Below are positions 36,627 through 47,006 of a stretch of 64,000 bases of DNA, one piece after another (positions within the stretch are counted from its first letter, which is position 1; every line of letters starts with the position of its first letter). Made by a program: the position numbers and the translations under genes. The notes under the pieces were generated by a model, which saw nothing but the letters and a program-made list of their open reading frames with translations, was not told the origin of the DNA and made no database searches. The DNA is from an uncultured Desulfobulbus sp. (GTDB lineage: Bacteria > Desulfobacterota > Desulfobulbia > Desulfobulbales > Desulfobulbaceae): contig NZ_OY762276.1 of NCBI RefSeq assembly GCF_963665445.1, forward strand, positions 1,706,001-1,770,000, read 5' to 3'.

Positions 36627-37526
36627 TCAGGGGCTTGTCTTGAGAAAGATTTTGTCGTAAACGGTGCGATATCGCGTGCGACTGTTGTCATCCAGCCATC
36701 GTTCATACGCCTGCCGATAGGGTGGGGTTGGCCGAATTTTCAGCAGGACGTCGTTAATCTGCTCAATAACGTGTTTGCCCCACTGGTTCTTGGGGCAGGC
36801 AATGGCGCAATACCACCCCTCGTAATTCTGCTGGTTCTCGGTCAGCATCACCGTGGTTATCTGATCACGAATACCCATCTGTTCGGCACGAAAAATGGCC
36901 TCATCGGGAAGCCCAAGCAGCCCGTCGATGCGATCCAACAGCAGCATTTTAAAATAATTCTCCCCCAACTCCTGCCCGGCAAAACGGATCGTATTCGTCC
37001 GATCTGCAAATTTGCCCAGTTCTTTATCCAACATCCTGCCGTAAGAGCGGTCTCTGCTGAGTCCTAGGCGGAATTTTTCATCTTGCAGCAGTTCCACCAG
37101 GCTGCAGCCATTTTTCCCGCCAAAATTATGCAATCTGTCCGCCCGTATAATGAGAACCGGTGGCATGGTCAACATGCTGGGAATGGAAAAGTGGAGAAAG
37201 GATTCGCGTTCCGGAGTTCGATACAACCCAATGCTGCAGACCTTTTTCCCTTGGCGGAACATGTCGAAATGGCGGACCACATTGGTCGACAGGCGCTCAT
37301 GGGTGTACTGGGGGAGGTTGGCTTGAAGAAGGCCTTGCACCACATTGCCATACCCCATATCACGATAGGGACCGGTCTGTATCATGTAGGGCGGCATGTT
37401 GACTTCCATCCAGGTGATGGTGTCCTTGGCCCATGTTGCCGAGGTGAACAAGAGCAGCAGGAAGGAAAGAATCGCAGCAACACTGGCATGCTGCTGCGTT
37501 TTTCGGTGCATGTGTTTCGTGGGCAT
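36627..37526 (-). CDS. Extracellular solute-binding protein, TIGR02285-like
   Basis: A 299-residue exported protein. It has a signal peptide (about 10-34, ending TSATWA) and then the type 2 periplasmic binding fold, with ITWMEVNMPPYMIQTGPYRDMGYGN. Such stand-alone binding proteins are common in anaerobic Proteobacteria and may act as sensors or transporters; no permease is adjacent. It is followed upstream on this strand by the secreted His/Tyr-rich protein gene, 30 bases away, so the two are probably co-transcribed. Confidence 0.75.
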   Translation of the reverse strand: MPTKHMHRKTQQHASVAAILSFLLLLFTSATWAKDTITWMEVNMPPYMIQTGPYRDMGYGNVVQGLLQANLPQYTHERLSTNVVRHFDMFRQGKKVCSIGLYRTPERESFLHFSIPSMLTMPPVLIIRADRLHNFGGKNGCSLVELLQDEKFRLGLSRDRSYGRMLDKELGKFADRTNTIRFAGQELGENYFKMLLLDRIDGLLGLPDEAIFRAEQMGIRDQITTVMLTENQQNYEGWYCAIACPKNQWGKHVIEQINDVLLKIRPTPPYRQAYERWLDDNSRTRYRTVYDKIFLKTSP

Positions 37527-37556
37527 CGGCAGAGGAAAGTGCAGTAGCCGTGAGCG

Positions 37557-38042
37557 TTAACGGTGTCGGCCATCCCGGTGATAATCCCGAGAATCATGAT
37601 GGCGTTCACGCCGCGGATAGATTATTTGAGGTGGATGGTGCTCGTATTTTTTGTAGTTATAATAGCGTGGTGGATGAACCACATGCGGTGGCCGGTGGTG
37701 AGGATGATGCTGTCGATATCGGGGGGCGTAGACATTGCGATACCATCCATCGTCGACAAAATAGACCGGACGGCCGCAGGCATTATAGCGGTTGCAGTAC
37801 GTGTACCACCGCTTGGCATGTAGCGGCGGGACCCGCAGATAGATGGGAGGGTACCAGGTCCTGACCCGATGGACAATGATCGGTTCCGGATAGATCAGCG
37901 GGGGGGCGGCATATCCGCCAATATCGATGCGACCGTAGAACCCTGGTTCGCCAATGCTGATGGATACCCCGGCTAAGGCGGTATCAGTGGTGATCGCCAC
38001 AAGGCCGAGGAGTATCGCCAGGAATGTTTGCTTGAATTTCAT
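37557..38042 (-). CDS. Secreted His/Tyr/Pro/Arg-rich protein of unknown function
   Basis: A 161-residue protein with a signal peptide (about 1-24, ending TALA). The mature N-terminus VSISIGEPGFYGRIDIGGY is a pattern I recall in conserved proteobacterial hypothetical proteins. The second half is rich in His, Tyr, Pro and Arg (HHPHHRPP and similar), suggestive of metal or surface binding. ATG 38042 is used because AAGGAGG lies just upstream. Function unknown. Confidence 0.7.
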   Translation of the reverse strand: MKFKQTFLAILLGLVAITTDTALAGVSISIGEPGFYGRIDIGGYAAPPLIYPEPIIVHRVRTWYPPIYLRVPPLHAKRWYTYCNRYNACGRPVYFVDDGWYRNVYAPRYRQHHPHHRPPHVVHPPRYYNYKKYEHHPPQIIYPRRERHHDSRDYHRDGRHR

Positions 38043-38203
38043 CTGTGCCTCCTTGCTTGGGGGAAAACAGGAAATCAAGCATGCCGTGTGACCGTGCATA
38101 GTCACAAGGCATGCTTGAAGCGCACTCCATATACTACGATATCAGGACGAAGAGCGGTAGAGGAAAGTTGAGCCGTATTCCTGTACGCGCATGGGGCAAG
38201 GTC

Positions 38204-41200
38204 TTAAAAGGTCACAATTTCAGTCCCTTTGACAAGCGATTTCAACTCGCCAGGCCATTGTTCGCCGCCCAGTGTTTGTGCCAAGAGCACTGCCAGATGT
38301 TGCGGCATCACCCCCAGGCCCCGGTTCCGGCCAAGTCCTGAAATGCAGGAGGGACAGTTGGTGACAATGGTCTGGCCAACCCCGCCCTGTTCGATATGCG
38401 GCATGAGATAATCCCGTTTGCGCTGCAGCATGGCACAGGCGATGTCCGGACGGGAGAGGGCCAGGGTGCCGGCTTCGGAACAGCAGCCGTCGATGGCATC
38501 GATTTTGCCGGCCAGACGGTGGAGCATCAGTGGGCCCTCGCCTTTGAGCGAGTCGTGGCAGGGCGCATGATAGAGGAAATGCCGTCCCTTATCCTGTTGG
38601 AACAGATCTGGAGCCTGCTCAAGAACAAAATAGCCGATATCGACAAGCTCGCAGCCGAAAATCTCCTCCGCACCCATCTCATGCAGTGATTCCCGACAGG
38701 TGCCGCAACTGATGATCAGCCCGTCGAAGGTGATGTGGCCCAGCATTTCGCGAATCTGGCTGAGAATGATCGTGTCGCGCAGGGTGACGTCGGAATGCAT
38801 TTTCCCTTTGGCATTGGCCTTGGCCGGAAAACCGCAACAGAGGTTTGCCGGCGGCAGCACCACCCGGGTGCCGGTTTTCAGCAGAGCGTAAATCGATGCC
38901 TCGGCAATATCCGCATACAGCCGTTCTGAACCGCAGCCGGGAAAATAAAACACCGTCTTGTTGATCGGCCCGGGCGGATTGATCAACAGGGCCTCGCTCA
39001 GGGTGCAGGCGGGCAGCACAGCGCGCAGCGGTTCCTTGGACGGCGGCATCATCGGCGATTTGAGCATGCTCATTATCCGCCATTTTTTCTCACTAAGCGT
39101 CTGCGGGGCCTGGCGCAGCATTTCCGAGGTCAGTCGTTGCAGGTTGGCTCCCCATTCGACCACCGACTTCCTGAACAGGGCGTTATAGGCACGATTGCGG
39201 GTCTTGAGATAATGGAGCGACATCTTGGTCGGCAGGGGCGAGTGCTTGAAACCGCGCTCGCTGAGAATCTGCCGCTCGAGAATGGAGACCTGTGCGGTGT
39301 CGATATCCACCGGACAGGGTTTGAAGCATTTGCCGCACAGGGTGCAGTGGTCGGCGATTTCCTCGAGGTTTTTGAGCTGGTTGAATCGCGGAAAGTGGGA
39401 GCGCTGCATATCGTAGAGCAGGGCTTCGATCAGCGACCCGATCGCCAGGTTCTTGTTGCGCGGATGGAAAAACAGACTCGATCCCGGATAGAACACGCAA
39501 CAGTCGGCCTTGCATTTACCGCAGCGGATACACTTGGAAATCATCGAGGCCAGGGTTTCCAGGGAACCGTGCTGAAGAATGCGTGCCTCGAGCTCAAGCA
39601 GGTTGAAAGAGGGGGTGAACACCTTGTCGATGATATCCCGATCGAGCAGCTTGCCGGGATTCATCACTCCGCGCGGATCAATGGCCCGGCGATAAACGGA
39701 GAGCTCGTCCACCAGTTGCTCATCAAGAAATTTCATCTTGGTGATGCCGATGCCATGCTCGCCACTGACAACCCCGCCCAGAGCGACCGCCTTGGCCATG
39801 ACCTCGTCCGCGGTTTCCGCAGCGCGCTGCATCATGGCCCGGTCGTTGGAAAAGACCGGAATGTTGACATGGACGTTGCCATCCCCGGCATGCATGTGGG
39901 TGGCAATGATGATGCGCCGTTTACGGACCTCTTCGATAATCTGCTTGATATTGGCGCTGATTCGTTTGTAGCCGCGGAACAACTCCAAGAGATCGGTCAT
40001 CATCCGTTTGATGCTGACCTCGGCGCGAACCGCATCGATATCGCGATCCTTGAGTTCCCGCAGGGCCTGGGTGCAGATTTCATCGGCCTTGGGCATCTTT
40101 GCCTCGAGCCAGTCCGGGTCCTCGATCGGTTCCGCGGTCTGCAGGTAGGCCAGGATCTCGGTGATCACGTTTTGCTGGCTGTAGATATCCTCGTCGATAT
40201 TGGTGTGGTCGACAAAGCGGGCGAATTCCGCCAGGGCCGGAAGCGGCAGAACGATATCCTCGTTGAGCTTGAAGGCATTGGTCCGGGCGGCGATCGCACC
40301 CAGCCGTTTGCGGTCGCGCCAGAAACGTGCTGCCTCGTCGGCATCGCTGGCAACAAAGATCTCGGTGTTGCCGTAGCGGTCGAGCAGTCGCAGCAGACGT
40401 TCCTTGCCGCGCATGATCTGCTCGGTGGTGTGCCCCACCATGTCGATTAACAGGACCGCCTTGGGAGGGGCGCTGCGGGCTGCCTTGAACTTGTAGTTGA
40501 TGGCGCGAATGTACTCTTCGTCAAAATGCTCCAGCGCCATCAGGGCCTCTTCCCCTTGATTGGCGAACTGCTCGGAGATCTCGACAATGACTCGGCTGGC
40601 CTCGTCCATATCCGCGCCGAAAAATTCCAGGCAGAAGGTCAGCTTCTTCTCGTAGGCCCGGTAGAGGATGAACTCCGCGGAGGTGATGATGCCGTCGGTG
40701 CCCTCCTTCTGTACCCCGGGCAGACCACCCAGCGCCTTGTTGGTGATATCCTTCCACAACCCCTTTTTGCGAATCTGGTCGCCGCGCAGTGCAATGGTCT
40801 TGATCAGCTGCTGCTGAGCGTCAAAGACCTCGTAGACCACCTGATCGTCGGGCAGGATTTTGCGCATCGGGTGGTTGGCCCGACGAACGTGGAGCAGGCC
40901 CGCTCCTGGCATGGCAATGGTGTAGGCCAGCAGGTTGTCGATGGCCGTGCCCCAGAGGACCGCGGTCTTGCCGCCGGCATTTTCGGATATATTGCCGCCG
41001 ATGGTGGAGGCCCAGGCACTGGTGGGATCGGTGGCAAAAACCAACCCCTGTTTCTCGCAGTACTGCATCGCATCCTGGGTAATGACTCCGGACTCGAGTC
41101 GCACCACCGCCATCTCGTGGCTGAGGCCCTCGTCGTCCTTGAAGGGACGATACTCGATACCGTGGATGCGGTTGAGCTTTTCGGTGTTGATCATCACGCA

Positions 41201-41848
41201 GCCTTCGCTCACCGGGACAGCGCCACCGGTCAGGCCGGTGCCGCCGCCGCGGGGGATGACTTTCAGGCCGAGATCGGCAATGGCCTCGAGCAGAGGGGCG
41301 ATCTGTTCCTCGCTTGCAGGGCGAACCACGGCCACCGGCAGGTGCAGACGCCAGTCGGTGGCGTCGGTCGCGTGGCTGATCAGGGAAAAGGGATCAAAGC
41401 AGACGTTGTCCGGGCCGATGATGGCGCCCAGTTTTTTACGAATATTCTTGCGCGAGGCCGCGGCCCCGTTGATATCTGCGTGCAGTTGCCTGGCCTTGTC
41501 GCGGCAGAGATGGACCAGATTGACGACCTTGCTGGTCCGGTGCGAATCGACGTTCACCTTCTTGGCCGTGGATTCGATGATGTCGAGATCCTTTTTCATC
41601 ACCCGAAAGAAGGTCAGCCGACGGCGCGGGGAGTCGATCAGTTCCTGATAGAGAAAGGGGTTGCGGTGGAGGATGAACAGGTCGCCGATACAGCGCATAA
41701 CCAGACGGGCGGAACGACCGGTGACGCGTTGGCTGCGCAGCTCTTCGAGATCGTCCCACAGTTCAGGACCAAACAGGTGATTGATGATCAGCCGATCATC
41801 GGCCGAGGTGAAATTGTAGGGTATTTCGCGATAATTGGTAGCTTTCAT
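38204..41848 (-). CDS. Giant FAD/Fe-S oxidoreductase: DUF3683, D-lactate-dehydrogenase-like FAD domains, two 4Fe-4S motifs and CCG domains
   Basis: A 1214-residue protein in one chain. The N-terminal DUF3683 region (about 1-150) is followed by a FAD-binding type 4 domain with PRGGGTGLTGG (about 190-200) and a FAD-oxidase C domain to about 740. Two ferredoxin motifs come next: CIRCGKCKADC (about 767) and CTLCGKCFKPC (about 832). Two CCG-type cysteine-rich domains of the LldE/heterodisulfide-reductase kind end the chain, with YFPGCGSERLY, LCCGFPAKA, APCHDSLKGEGP and TNCPSCISGLGRN. The layout fits oxidation of a 2-hydroxy acid such as D-lactate or glycolate with electrons passed to a quinone or soluble partner, but the substrate is unproven. 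Start from ATG 41848. It follows the KefB-type gene on the same strand by 232 bases. Confidence 0.88.
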   Translation of the reverse strand: MKATNYREIPYNFTSADDRLIINHLFGPELWDDLEELRSQRVTGRSARLVMRCIGDLFILHRNPFLYQELIDSPRRRLTFFRVMKKDLDIIESTAKKVNVDSHRTSKVVNLVHLCRDKARQLHADINGAAASRKNIRKKLGAIIGPDNVCFDPFSLISHATDATDWRLHLPVAVVRPASEEQIAPLLEAIADLGLKVIPRGGGTGLTGGAVPVSEGCVMINTEKLNRIHGIEYRPFKDDEGLSHEMAVVRLESGVITQDAMQYCEKQGLVFATDPTSAWASTIGGNISENAGGKTAVLWGTAIDNLLAYTIAMPGAGLLHVRRANHPMRKILPDDQVVYEVFDAQQQLIKTIALRGDQIRKKGLWKDITNKALGGLPGVQKEGTDGIITSAEFILYRAYEKKLTFCLEFFGADMDEASRVIVEISEQFANQGEEALMALEHFDEEYIRAINYKFKAARSAPPKAVLLIDMVGHTTEQIMRGKERLLRLLDRYGNTEIFVASDADEAARFWRDRKRLGAIAARTNAFKLNEDIVLPLPALAEFARFVDHTNIDEDIYSQQNVITEILAYLQTAEPIEDPDWLEAKMPKADEICTQALRELKDRDIDAVRAEVSIKRMMTDLLELFRGYKRISANIKQIIEEVRKRRIIIATHMHAGDGNVHVNIPVFSNDRAMMQRAAETADEVMAKAVALGGVVSGEHGIGITKMKFLDEQLVDELSVYRRAIDPRGVMNPGKLLDRDIIDKVFTPSFNLLELEARILQHGSLETLASMISKCIRCGKCKADCCVFYPGSSLFFHPRNKNLAIGSLIEALLYDMQRSHFPRFNQLKNLEEIADHCTLCGKCFKPCPVDIDTAQVSILERQILSERGFKHSPLPTKMSLHYLKTRNRAYNALFRKSVVEWGANLQRLTSEMLRQAPQTLSEKKWRIMSMLKSPMMPPSKEPLRAVLPACTLSEALLINPPGPINKTVFYFPGCGSERLYADIAEASIYALLKTGTRVVLPPANLCCGFPAKANAKGKMHSDVTLRDTIILSQIREMLGHITFDGLIISCGTCRESLHEMGAEEIFGCELVDIGYFVLEQAPDLFQQDKGRHFLYHAPCHDSLKGEGPLMLHRLAGKIDAIDGCCSEAGTLALSRPDIACAMLQRKRDYLMPHIEQGGVGQTIVTNCPSCISGLGRNRGLGVMPQHLAVLLAQTLGGEQWPGELKSLVKGTEIVTF

Positions 41849-42080
41849 CTATCATTCCGTACTTCGATAACTGCGGGAAATAACCTGGAAACCACAACCG
41901 GGGCGAGGCGTTGGCGGGAAGGTTACTGCTCTGTTTGCATAGTGGAAAAAACGATGCTCTTCTTGGAGTAAGCGGCATGTTGGGCAGTGGTCAAAAAAAA
42001 GCGAACCATTTTCGTACCACAACCTGGATCTCGATGCAAACCTTTCTCCCCCTTTCTCGCCCCGCGACCAAAAAAGACAG

Positions 42081-44078
42081 TCAAATTTCACTGCTGAACG
42101 GTTGGGCGGTCAACGACTCTTCGCTGAAAAAAGAGTTGTGAAAGTTCTGCCGTGCCTCAGCCGAGCCGATGATTGCCACCAGATCCTTTTCCCTCAGGCA
42201 GAATTGGGGGCCGGGATTGGGTTCGAGCTGGTCCTCGCGGAGGATGCCGACCACGGAGACGCCGGTTTTTTTGCGAATCTCCGAATCTCCGATGGTGAGA
42301 TTGTTCAACCGGCATTGGCGAGACAGACAGACCCATTCCAGGTCAAACTGCTGTTCGGCAGAGCGGAACTGCGACAGGGTCTGGTACGGTTTGCTCCGGC
42401 TCATTGAGGAGATGAAGTATTCCCTGCGCAACGTTTCGGTTTGACGTTGAATTTCCGTGACCGGAACGTTGAGCGTCAACAACACCTGCCGCGCCATCTC
42501 CAAGCCTGCCTCCAATTCCGGGTAGACCAGGTCCGTGACCTGCAGTTCGCTGAACACCGAAAAAAATTCAGGGTCGGACAGACGGGCGACCACTGCGATC
42601 TGCGGGTTTGCACGCTGGGCATGGCTGACGATGTTCTGCGAAACAACGATTCCGGGAATGGTCACCACCAGGAGTCCGGCCTTGGTAATGGCAGCTGCCT
42701 CCTGCACGATCTCCTGGGCGGCATCGCCGTAAATCACGGCAAATCCAGCCTCTTTGGCCTGTTCGATGCGACGCTGATCCAGTTCAATCACGACAAAGGG
42801 CTGTTCCAGGCGATGGAGGGTGGTCGCGATCTGCAGTCCGACACGGCCCCCCCCGGCAATGACCACGTGGCGGTCCAGACCTTGCTGGGGAATGTTGATC
42901 GATTCCAGGGGCTCTTTTTTGAACCACCGTTTTTTCAGGGCATAGAGGCGGGCGGTCTGTGCGGAGACTATGGGCGTGAGAATCATGGTGAGAACCGCGG
43001 TGGTCAGCACCAGGTTGTAGAGTTCCTTGGATATGGATTCGCTGCTGAGACCGATGCGTGCCAACACAAAGGAAAATTCACCAATCTGGAAGAGCCCCAG
43101 GCCCACGGCCAGGGGGATGACGTTGCGGTAGCGGAACAGCCAGGCCATGAGGCTGAAGATCATGCCCTTGCCCAGGCTGATGATCAGCACCAGGGTGATG
43201 ATGGTCAGGATGTTGTCGATGAGAAACTGCGGATCCAGCAGCATCCCCACCGAGGCGAAAAAGAGCAGGCCGAATATATCGCGCAGGGGGATGATGTCGC
43301 TCAGTGCCTGGTGGCCGTAATCGGATTCGTTGAGCACCATGCCGGCGATAAAGGCGCCAAAGGCAAAGGAAAGGCCGGCCACATAGGTCAGATAGCCGAT
43401 GCCGAGACCAATGGCGACAATGGCCAGGAGAAAGAGTTCGCGGGACCCCAGTTTGGCGATATGGCGCATGATCCAGGGCAGCAGTTTGGTGCCGAGAACA
43501 AACATGGCCACCAGAAAGAAGGTTGCCTTGATGGAGGCGCTGCCCAACTGCACCAGCCCGGCGGCAGGATCGTTGAGCAGGGGCAGAAGAATCAGCATGG
43601 GGACCACTGCCAGATCCTGGATGATGAGCATGCCGATCATCACCTTGCTTGAAAGCGTACCCAGCCACCCCTGGTTCATCAAGGTCTTGAGTATGACCAT
43701 GGTCGAGGACAGGGAGATCATGGAGCCGAACCAGAGCGAGGCCTTGAAATCCCAGCCCATGATTTTGCCGATACTCAAGCCCAGGGCCAGGGTGAGGCAG
43801 ATTTGCAGCGGCGTCCCCACCAGGGCGATCCATTTCACCGGCTTGAGATCCTTATGGGAAAATTCCAGGCCCAGGGCAAAAAGGAGCAGACCCACCCCGA
43901 TCTCCGCCAGGAGTTCTATGTCGTGCACCTCGGTGATGGTGAGACCGCCGGTGTAGGGGCCGAGAATGACGCCAGCAAGGATATAGCCCAGGATAAGCGG
44001 CTGATGCAGTCGCTGCATCAGCAGGCCGCAAAAGAAGGCGGCAACAACAAGAAGAATAATATCAGTGGCAATACCCAT
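42081..44078 (-). CDS. KefB/YbaL-type cation:proton antiporter (CPA2) with TrkA domains
   Basis: A 665-residue protein. About twelve hydrophobic segments (1-385) form a Na+/H+ exchanger-type membrane domain with [18 protein letters not shown] TrkA-N Rossmann domain (about 400-515, [14 protein letters not shown]) and a C-terminal TrkA-C domain (about 570-645) would sense nucleotides. Such systems move K+ or Na+ against protons, often in response to stress. Single gene with the repeat and MCP region upstream. Confidence 0.9.
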   Translation of the reverse strand: MGIATDIILLVVAAFFCGLLMQRLHQPLILGYILAGVILGPYTGGLTITEVHDIELLAEIGVGLLLFALGLEFSHKDLKPVKWIALVGTPLQICLTLALGLSIGKIMGWDFKASLWFGSMISLSSTMVILKTLMNQGWLGTLSSKVMIGMLIIQDLAVVPMLILLPLLNDPAAGLVQLGSASIKATFFLVAMFVLGTKLLPWIMRHIAKLGSRELFLLAIVAIGLGIGYLTYVAGLSFAFGAFIAGMVLNESDYGHQALSDIIPLRDIFGLLFFASVGMLLDPQFLIDNILTIITLVLIISLGKGMIFSLMAWLFRYRNVIPLAVGLGLFQIGEFSFVLARIGLSSESISKELYNLVLTTAVLTMILTPIVSAQTARLYALKKRWFKKEPLESINIPQQGLDRHVVIAGGGRVGLQIATTLHRLEQPFVVIELDQRRIEQAKEAGFAVIYGDAAQEIVQEAAAITKAGLLVVTIPGIVVSQNIVSHAQRANPQIAVVARLSDPEFFSVFSELQVTDLVYPELEAGLEMARQVLLTLNVPVTEIQRQTETLRREYFISSMSRSKPYQTLSQFRSAEQQFDLEWVCLSRQCRLNNLTIGDSEIRKKTGVSVVGILREDQLEPNPGPQFCLREKDLVAIIGSAEARQNFHNSFFSEESLTAQPFSSEI

Positions 44079-44143
44079 GAATGGTTCCTATGCCCAGAGA
44101 TCTGAGCAAACAAAGTGATGAAATTTGCTGGACTCGTAAAAAG

Positions 44144-44244
44144 TGATGGCTTCGTAAAAAGTCAAAAAAAATGTCAAGCATCGTAAAATCAGCAAGTTAC
44201 GAAGCTTGAAACGTCGTTCTCGAGGCTTGTTACGAGAACGACAA
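44144..44244 (+). repeat. Full-length copy E of the dispersed repeat
   Basis: Begins GATGGCTTCGTAAAAAGTCA, has GCATCGTAAAATCAGCAAG and TTACGAAGCTTGAAACGTCG, and ends with the hairpin GTTCTCG ... CGAGAAC. A preceding fragment ACTCGTAAAAAGT (44132) looks like the edge of a second unit. Confidence 0.85.
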
Positions 44245-44332
44245 ATTCGGGGAAAAGAAAAAAATTATACCAAGAGGGCAAAAAAAGGCGAGAGAAACCG
44301 AGTCAGGGGCAGCGTTACCGCGAATTCGAGAT

Positions 44333-44368
44333 CTGAAATAAATAAACCGGCCCCCTGGGGAGGCCGGT
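44333..44368 (-). terminator. Terminator after the chemoreceptor gene
   Basis: A GC-rich stem (ACCGGCC at 44346-44352 with GGCCGGT at 44362-44368), 31 bases past the stop codon on this strand, followed by a T-rich stretch. Confidence 0.75.
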
Positions 44369-44399
44369 CTGGGTAAAGCGGAACTTGTGGACAGAAAAG

Positions 44400-46382
44400 T
44401 TATACCTTGAATTTCTTCACCATTTGCTCCAACTGATCGGCAAGCTCGGACAGGGCCTGGGCGCTGTTCTGCACCTGGGAGGAACCGTCGTTGACCTGGG
44501 TGGACTGGCTGCTGATTTCGGTCACATCGCGGGTAATATCGGCAACCACCACCGAACTCTGGGCGACGTTTTCGTTGACCTCGGCAATGCCCATGGACGC
44601 CTGGGCGATATTGCCGGCAATTTCACTGGTTGCGGCAGATTGTTCTTCCACAGCGGTGGCAATGGCGTTGATGACTGTGTTGATATCGAGAATGACCTCG
44701 GAGATTTTGCCGATATCCTCGATGGTCATGTTGGTCGTCGACTGCATCTCGCTGATCTGATTTTTGATATCGACCGTGGCCTCCGCCGTCTGCCGGGCAA
44801 GTTCCTTGATCTCATTGGCGACCACCGCAAAGCCCTTGCCCGCCTCTCCGGCGCGGGCCGCCTCGATGGTGGCATTGAGGGCAAGGAGATTGGTCTGCTC
44901 GGAAATTTCGGTGATGGTTTCCGTGACCCGGCCGATTTTTGTCGCCGACTCACCCAGCTCGGTCATCTTGGTGGTGGTCTCCTGGGATTGTTTCACCGCC
45001 CTGTCGGTGATGATCCGCGCTTTCTCCGCGCTCTCGGCGATTTCATGCACCGTCGCGGTCATCTCCTCGGTGGAGGATGCGATCATGTTGACGTTACTGG
45101 TGGACTGCTCCATGGCTGCTGAAACGGATTGGAAGTTGCTGCTCATCTCCTCGGTGGCGGCGGCAACCGCACCCGATTTATCCGAGGAATCCTTGGCCGA
45201 GGAGGAGAGTTGGCGGGAGACCGCTGCCAGGTCCGTGGAAGACATGGACAGTTGGTTGATGCCGGCAACGATATCTTTGATCATGCTGCCGAGTTGACCA
45301 ACCATCAGATTGAGCGATTTGGCCATGACCCCGATCTCGTCCTCCTGGTTAACCTCGAGTTTGGTGGTGAAGTCTCCATTGGCCATGGTTGCCGCAAAAC
45401 TCGCGGTCTTGCGCACCGGTCCGGTTATGGCGCGTGTCAACAGCACGGCGAAAGCGAAACCGACCAGCAGGGCAACGGCGGCGATGATCAGCATGGTGCG
45501 GATGGCCGTTTGACTGGACGCAATCAACGCTTTTCCCAGTTCCTGTTGATCGTTGACATAGGTTTCATGAATTGCAGAAACCATCTTGGCGATATCGACT
45601 CCGATCGCACTCAGGGTCTCATTGTAGACCTTGTTTCTGTTAAAGGCGGCTTTTGTCATTTGGTTGAAGGCCTCGATATAGGTCTTGGCATCTGTCAGCA
45701 CCTTTTGCGCCCGCTGGCTTTGCACCGGCTCACCGCTGGCAATAATTTTTTGCAGTATCTGCTGCATCTGCTCGTTTTCATTGGCAACAAGTTCGGCATC
45801 TTTTGGGGTGGCTGTCGCCAGAAAACGCTGCGCATAGAGTCGGGCAAGCAGCATGTGCTGATTGGCAGCCGCTGTTTGGGCAAGGACAGCCGCATCGCTT
45901 GCACTGGTGGCTGCAGTGCTGATTTCCGTGAGTCCGGTTTGCATCGCAGGGCCGAGAGAGCGGAGACTTTCGTCGATGATCCGGTCGCTTTGGTGGATTT
46001 CGGTGATCAGTTGTTCAAAGGCGCTGCGGTAGGTATCGATATCCTGACCAATGCGGGCAAGTATCTCCGCTCTTTCCTTGTTACGTACGCGGCTTTTGGC
46101 CTCATCCAACGATGCCTGCAATTTGGTCATGAAATTTTGGTAGTTGCGTTGGCTCTCTTCCTTGTGGTTGATCATGTACTCTTTGACCTGCAACCGTACT
46201 TCAAGCATGTACTCCTGAAGTTCCGCCACCAGGGTCGCATTGTTGGCCCTGCGGTTATACTCGCCAATGCCGGTTGAGGCCTGGTTGAGCCCCTGCCAGG
46301 CAAATCCAGCCACAATAAGGAGCAGAAGAAGGATAAAACCAAATCCCCCACCAATCTTTGTTGCCAATTTTACGTTATTCAT
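44400..46382 (-). CDS. Methyl-accepting chemotaxis protein
   Basis: A 660-residue receptor. It has an N-terminal membrane segment (about 8-30), a long helical periplasmic domain (about 30-300, probably four-helix), a second membrane segment (about 303-325), HAMP, and a signalling domain with the tip [24 protein letters not shown]. No CheR/CheB pentapeptide is at the end (QMVKKFKV). ATG 46382 is preferred to an upstream ATG at 46457 because it begins just before the membrane segment. Ligand unknown. Confidence 0.93.
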   Translation of the reverse strand: MNNVKLATKIGGGFGFILLLLLIVAGFAWQGLNQASTGIGEYNRRANNATLVAELQEYMLEVRLQVKEYMINHKEESQRNYQNFMTKLQASLDEAKSRVRNKERAEILARIGQDIDTYRSAFEQLITEIHQSDRIIDESLRSLGPAMQTGLTEISTAATSASDAAVLAQTAAANQHMLLARLYAQRFLATATPKDAELVANENEQMQQILQKIIASGEPVQSQRAQKVLTDAKTYIEAFNQMTKAAFNRNKVYNETLSAIGVDIAKMVSAIHETYVNDQQELGKALIASSQTAIRTMLIIAAVALLVGFAFAVLLTRAITGPVRKTASFAATMANGDFTTKLEVNQEDEIGVMAKSLNLMVGQLGSMIKDIVAGINQLSMSSTDLAAVSRQLSSSAKDSSDKSGAVAAATEEMSSNFQSVSAAMEQSTSNVNMIASSTEEMTATVHEIAESAEKARIITDRAVKQSQETTTKMTELGESATKIGRVTETITEISEQTNLLALNATIEAARAGEAGKGFAVVANEIKELARQTAEATVDIKNQISEMQSTTNMTIEDIGKISEVILDINTVINAIATAVEEQSAATSEIAGNIAQASMGIAEVNENVAQSSVVVADITRDVTEISSQSTQVNDGSSQVQNSAQALSELADQLEQMVKKFKV

Positions 46383-46529
46383 TGTTTCACCCATGGTATT
46401 GAATGTTGTCGCCGATTTCGTAGCGGCGGGAATTGCGGAGGTATCCATTGACGCCAAGGGGGCTGTTGTCCAGGGAGGTTGTCTGTCGAGGGGGAAAGCT
46501 TGGTCTACCTGGTGAAGAACTGCTGCTCG

Positions 46530-46782
46530 AGACGGCTGAACCGGTCAGGAGAAGGATTTTCGGACAGGAAAACGTGTGAGCAACACGTTGCAAGGCTTCA
46601 CGCCTGTTGCCGTCGGGGGGGTGGAGATCGGAGAAGAGGGGGGCTATAGAGGTCGGGGGGCTCAGGTGGTACTCATCACGCAGGCTCTGTGCGGTTTTGA
46701 CGGAGTGATCTGCAGGTGCATAATGGGCATGGGGCATCTCGTACACCATGGGTTCGTCGTCGACGATGAGGATATGAGCCAT
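46530..46782 (-). pseudogene. Decayed response-regulator receiver domain
   Basis: The frame starts MAHILIVDDEPMVYEM and contains SDLHPPDGN and PKILLLTG, the landmarks of a receiver domain (acidic pair, phosphoacceptor Asp, beta-4). The stretch between them is scrambled (HYAPADHSVKTAQSLRDEY) and the part after LLTG is unrelated Ser/Pro-rich sequence. The frame runs on to 46387 into the region before the chemoreceptor start. It looks like a once-intact regulator degraded by small insertions, deletions and substitutions. No ribosome-binding site is obvious. It might instead be a very divergent live protein, but that is less likely. Confidence 0.6.
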
Positions 46783-47006
46783 TTTCCGACAAGAGATTTT
46801 TTGCCGTACTCTGGAAAAACGGTCGGTACGGCAGAGTTAGCGAACAGAAAAATTTGCGTGCTGCGCCACCGGCTTGAACCTCCACCCAAGGGGAGCTAGT
46901 CTTGCCTGGCGTGGAGCCATTCTCTTCAAAACAATCGTATTGTCTCATCAGAAAAATCTTTGTCAAGTAAATGGGTTATAGGAAAAATTCCCAGCATGCC
47001 TCCGGC

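Larger units (their letters stand above)
44079..44399. other. 321-base gap with repeat and terminator
   Basis: Contains copy E of the dispersed repeat and the chemoreceptor terminator. No gene is supported. Confidence 0.6.

Noticed and set aside
39137..41971. Long open frames on the plus strand opposite the FAD/Fe-S oxidoreductase (437 and 481 codons)
   Set aside because: They are antisense to a protein with clear motifs along its whole length, have no ribosome-binding sites and show no recognisable domain; they are products of GC-rich codon use.
42441..43652. A 403-codon plus-strand frame opposite the KefB-type gene
   Set aside because: Overlaps a well-supported membrane protein in antisense; His/Gly/Gln-rich composition is typical of shadow frames.
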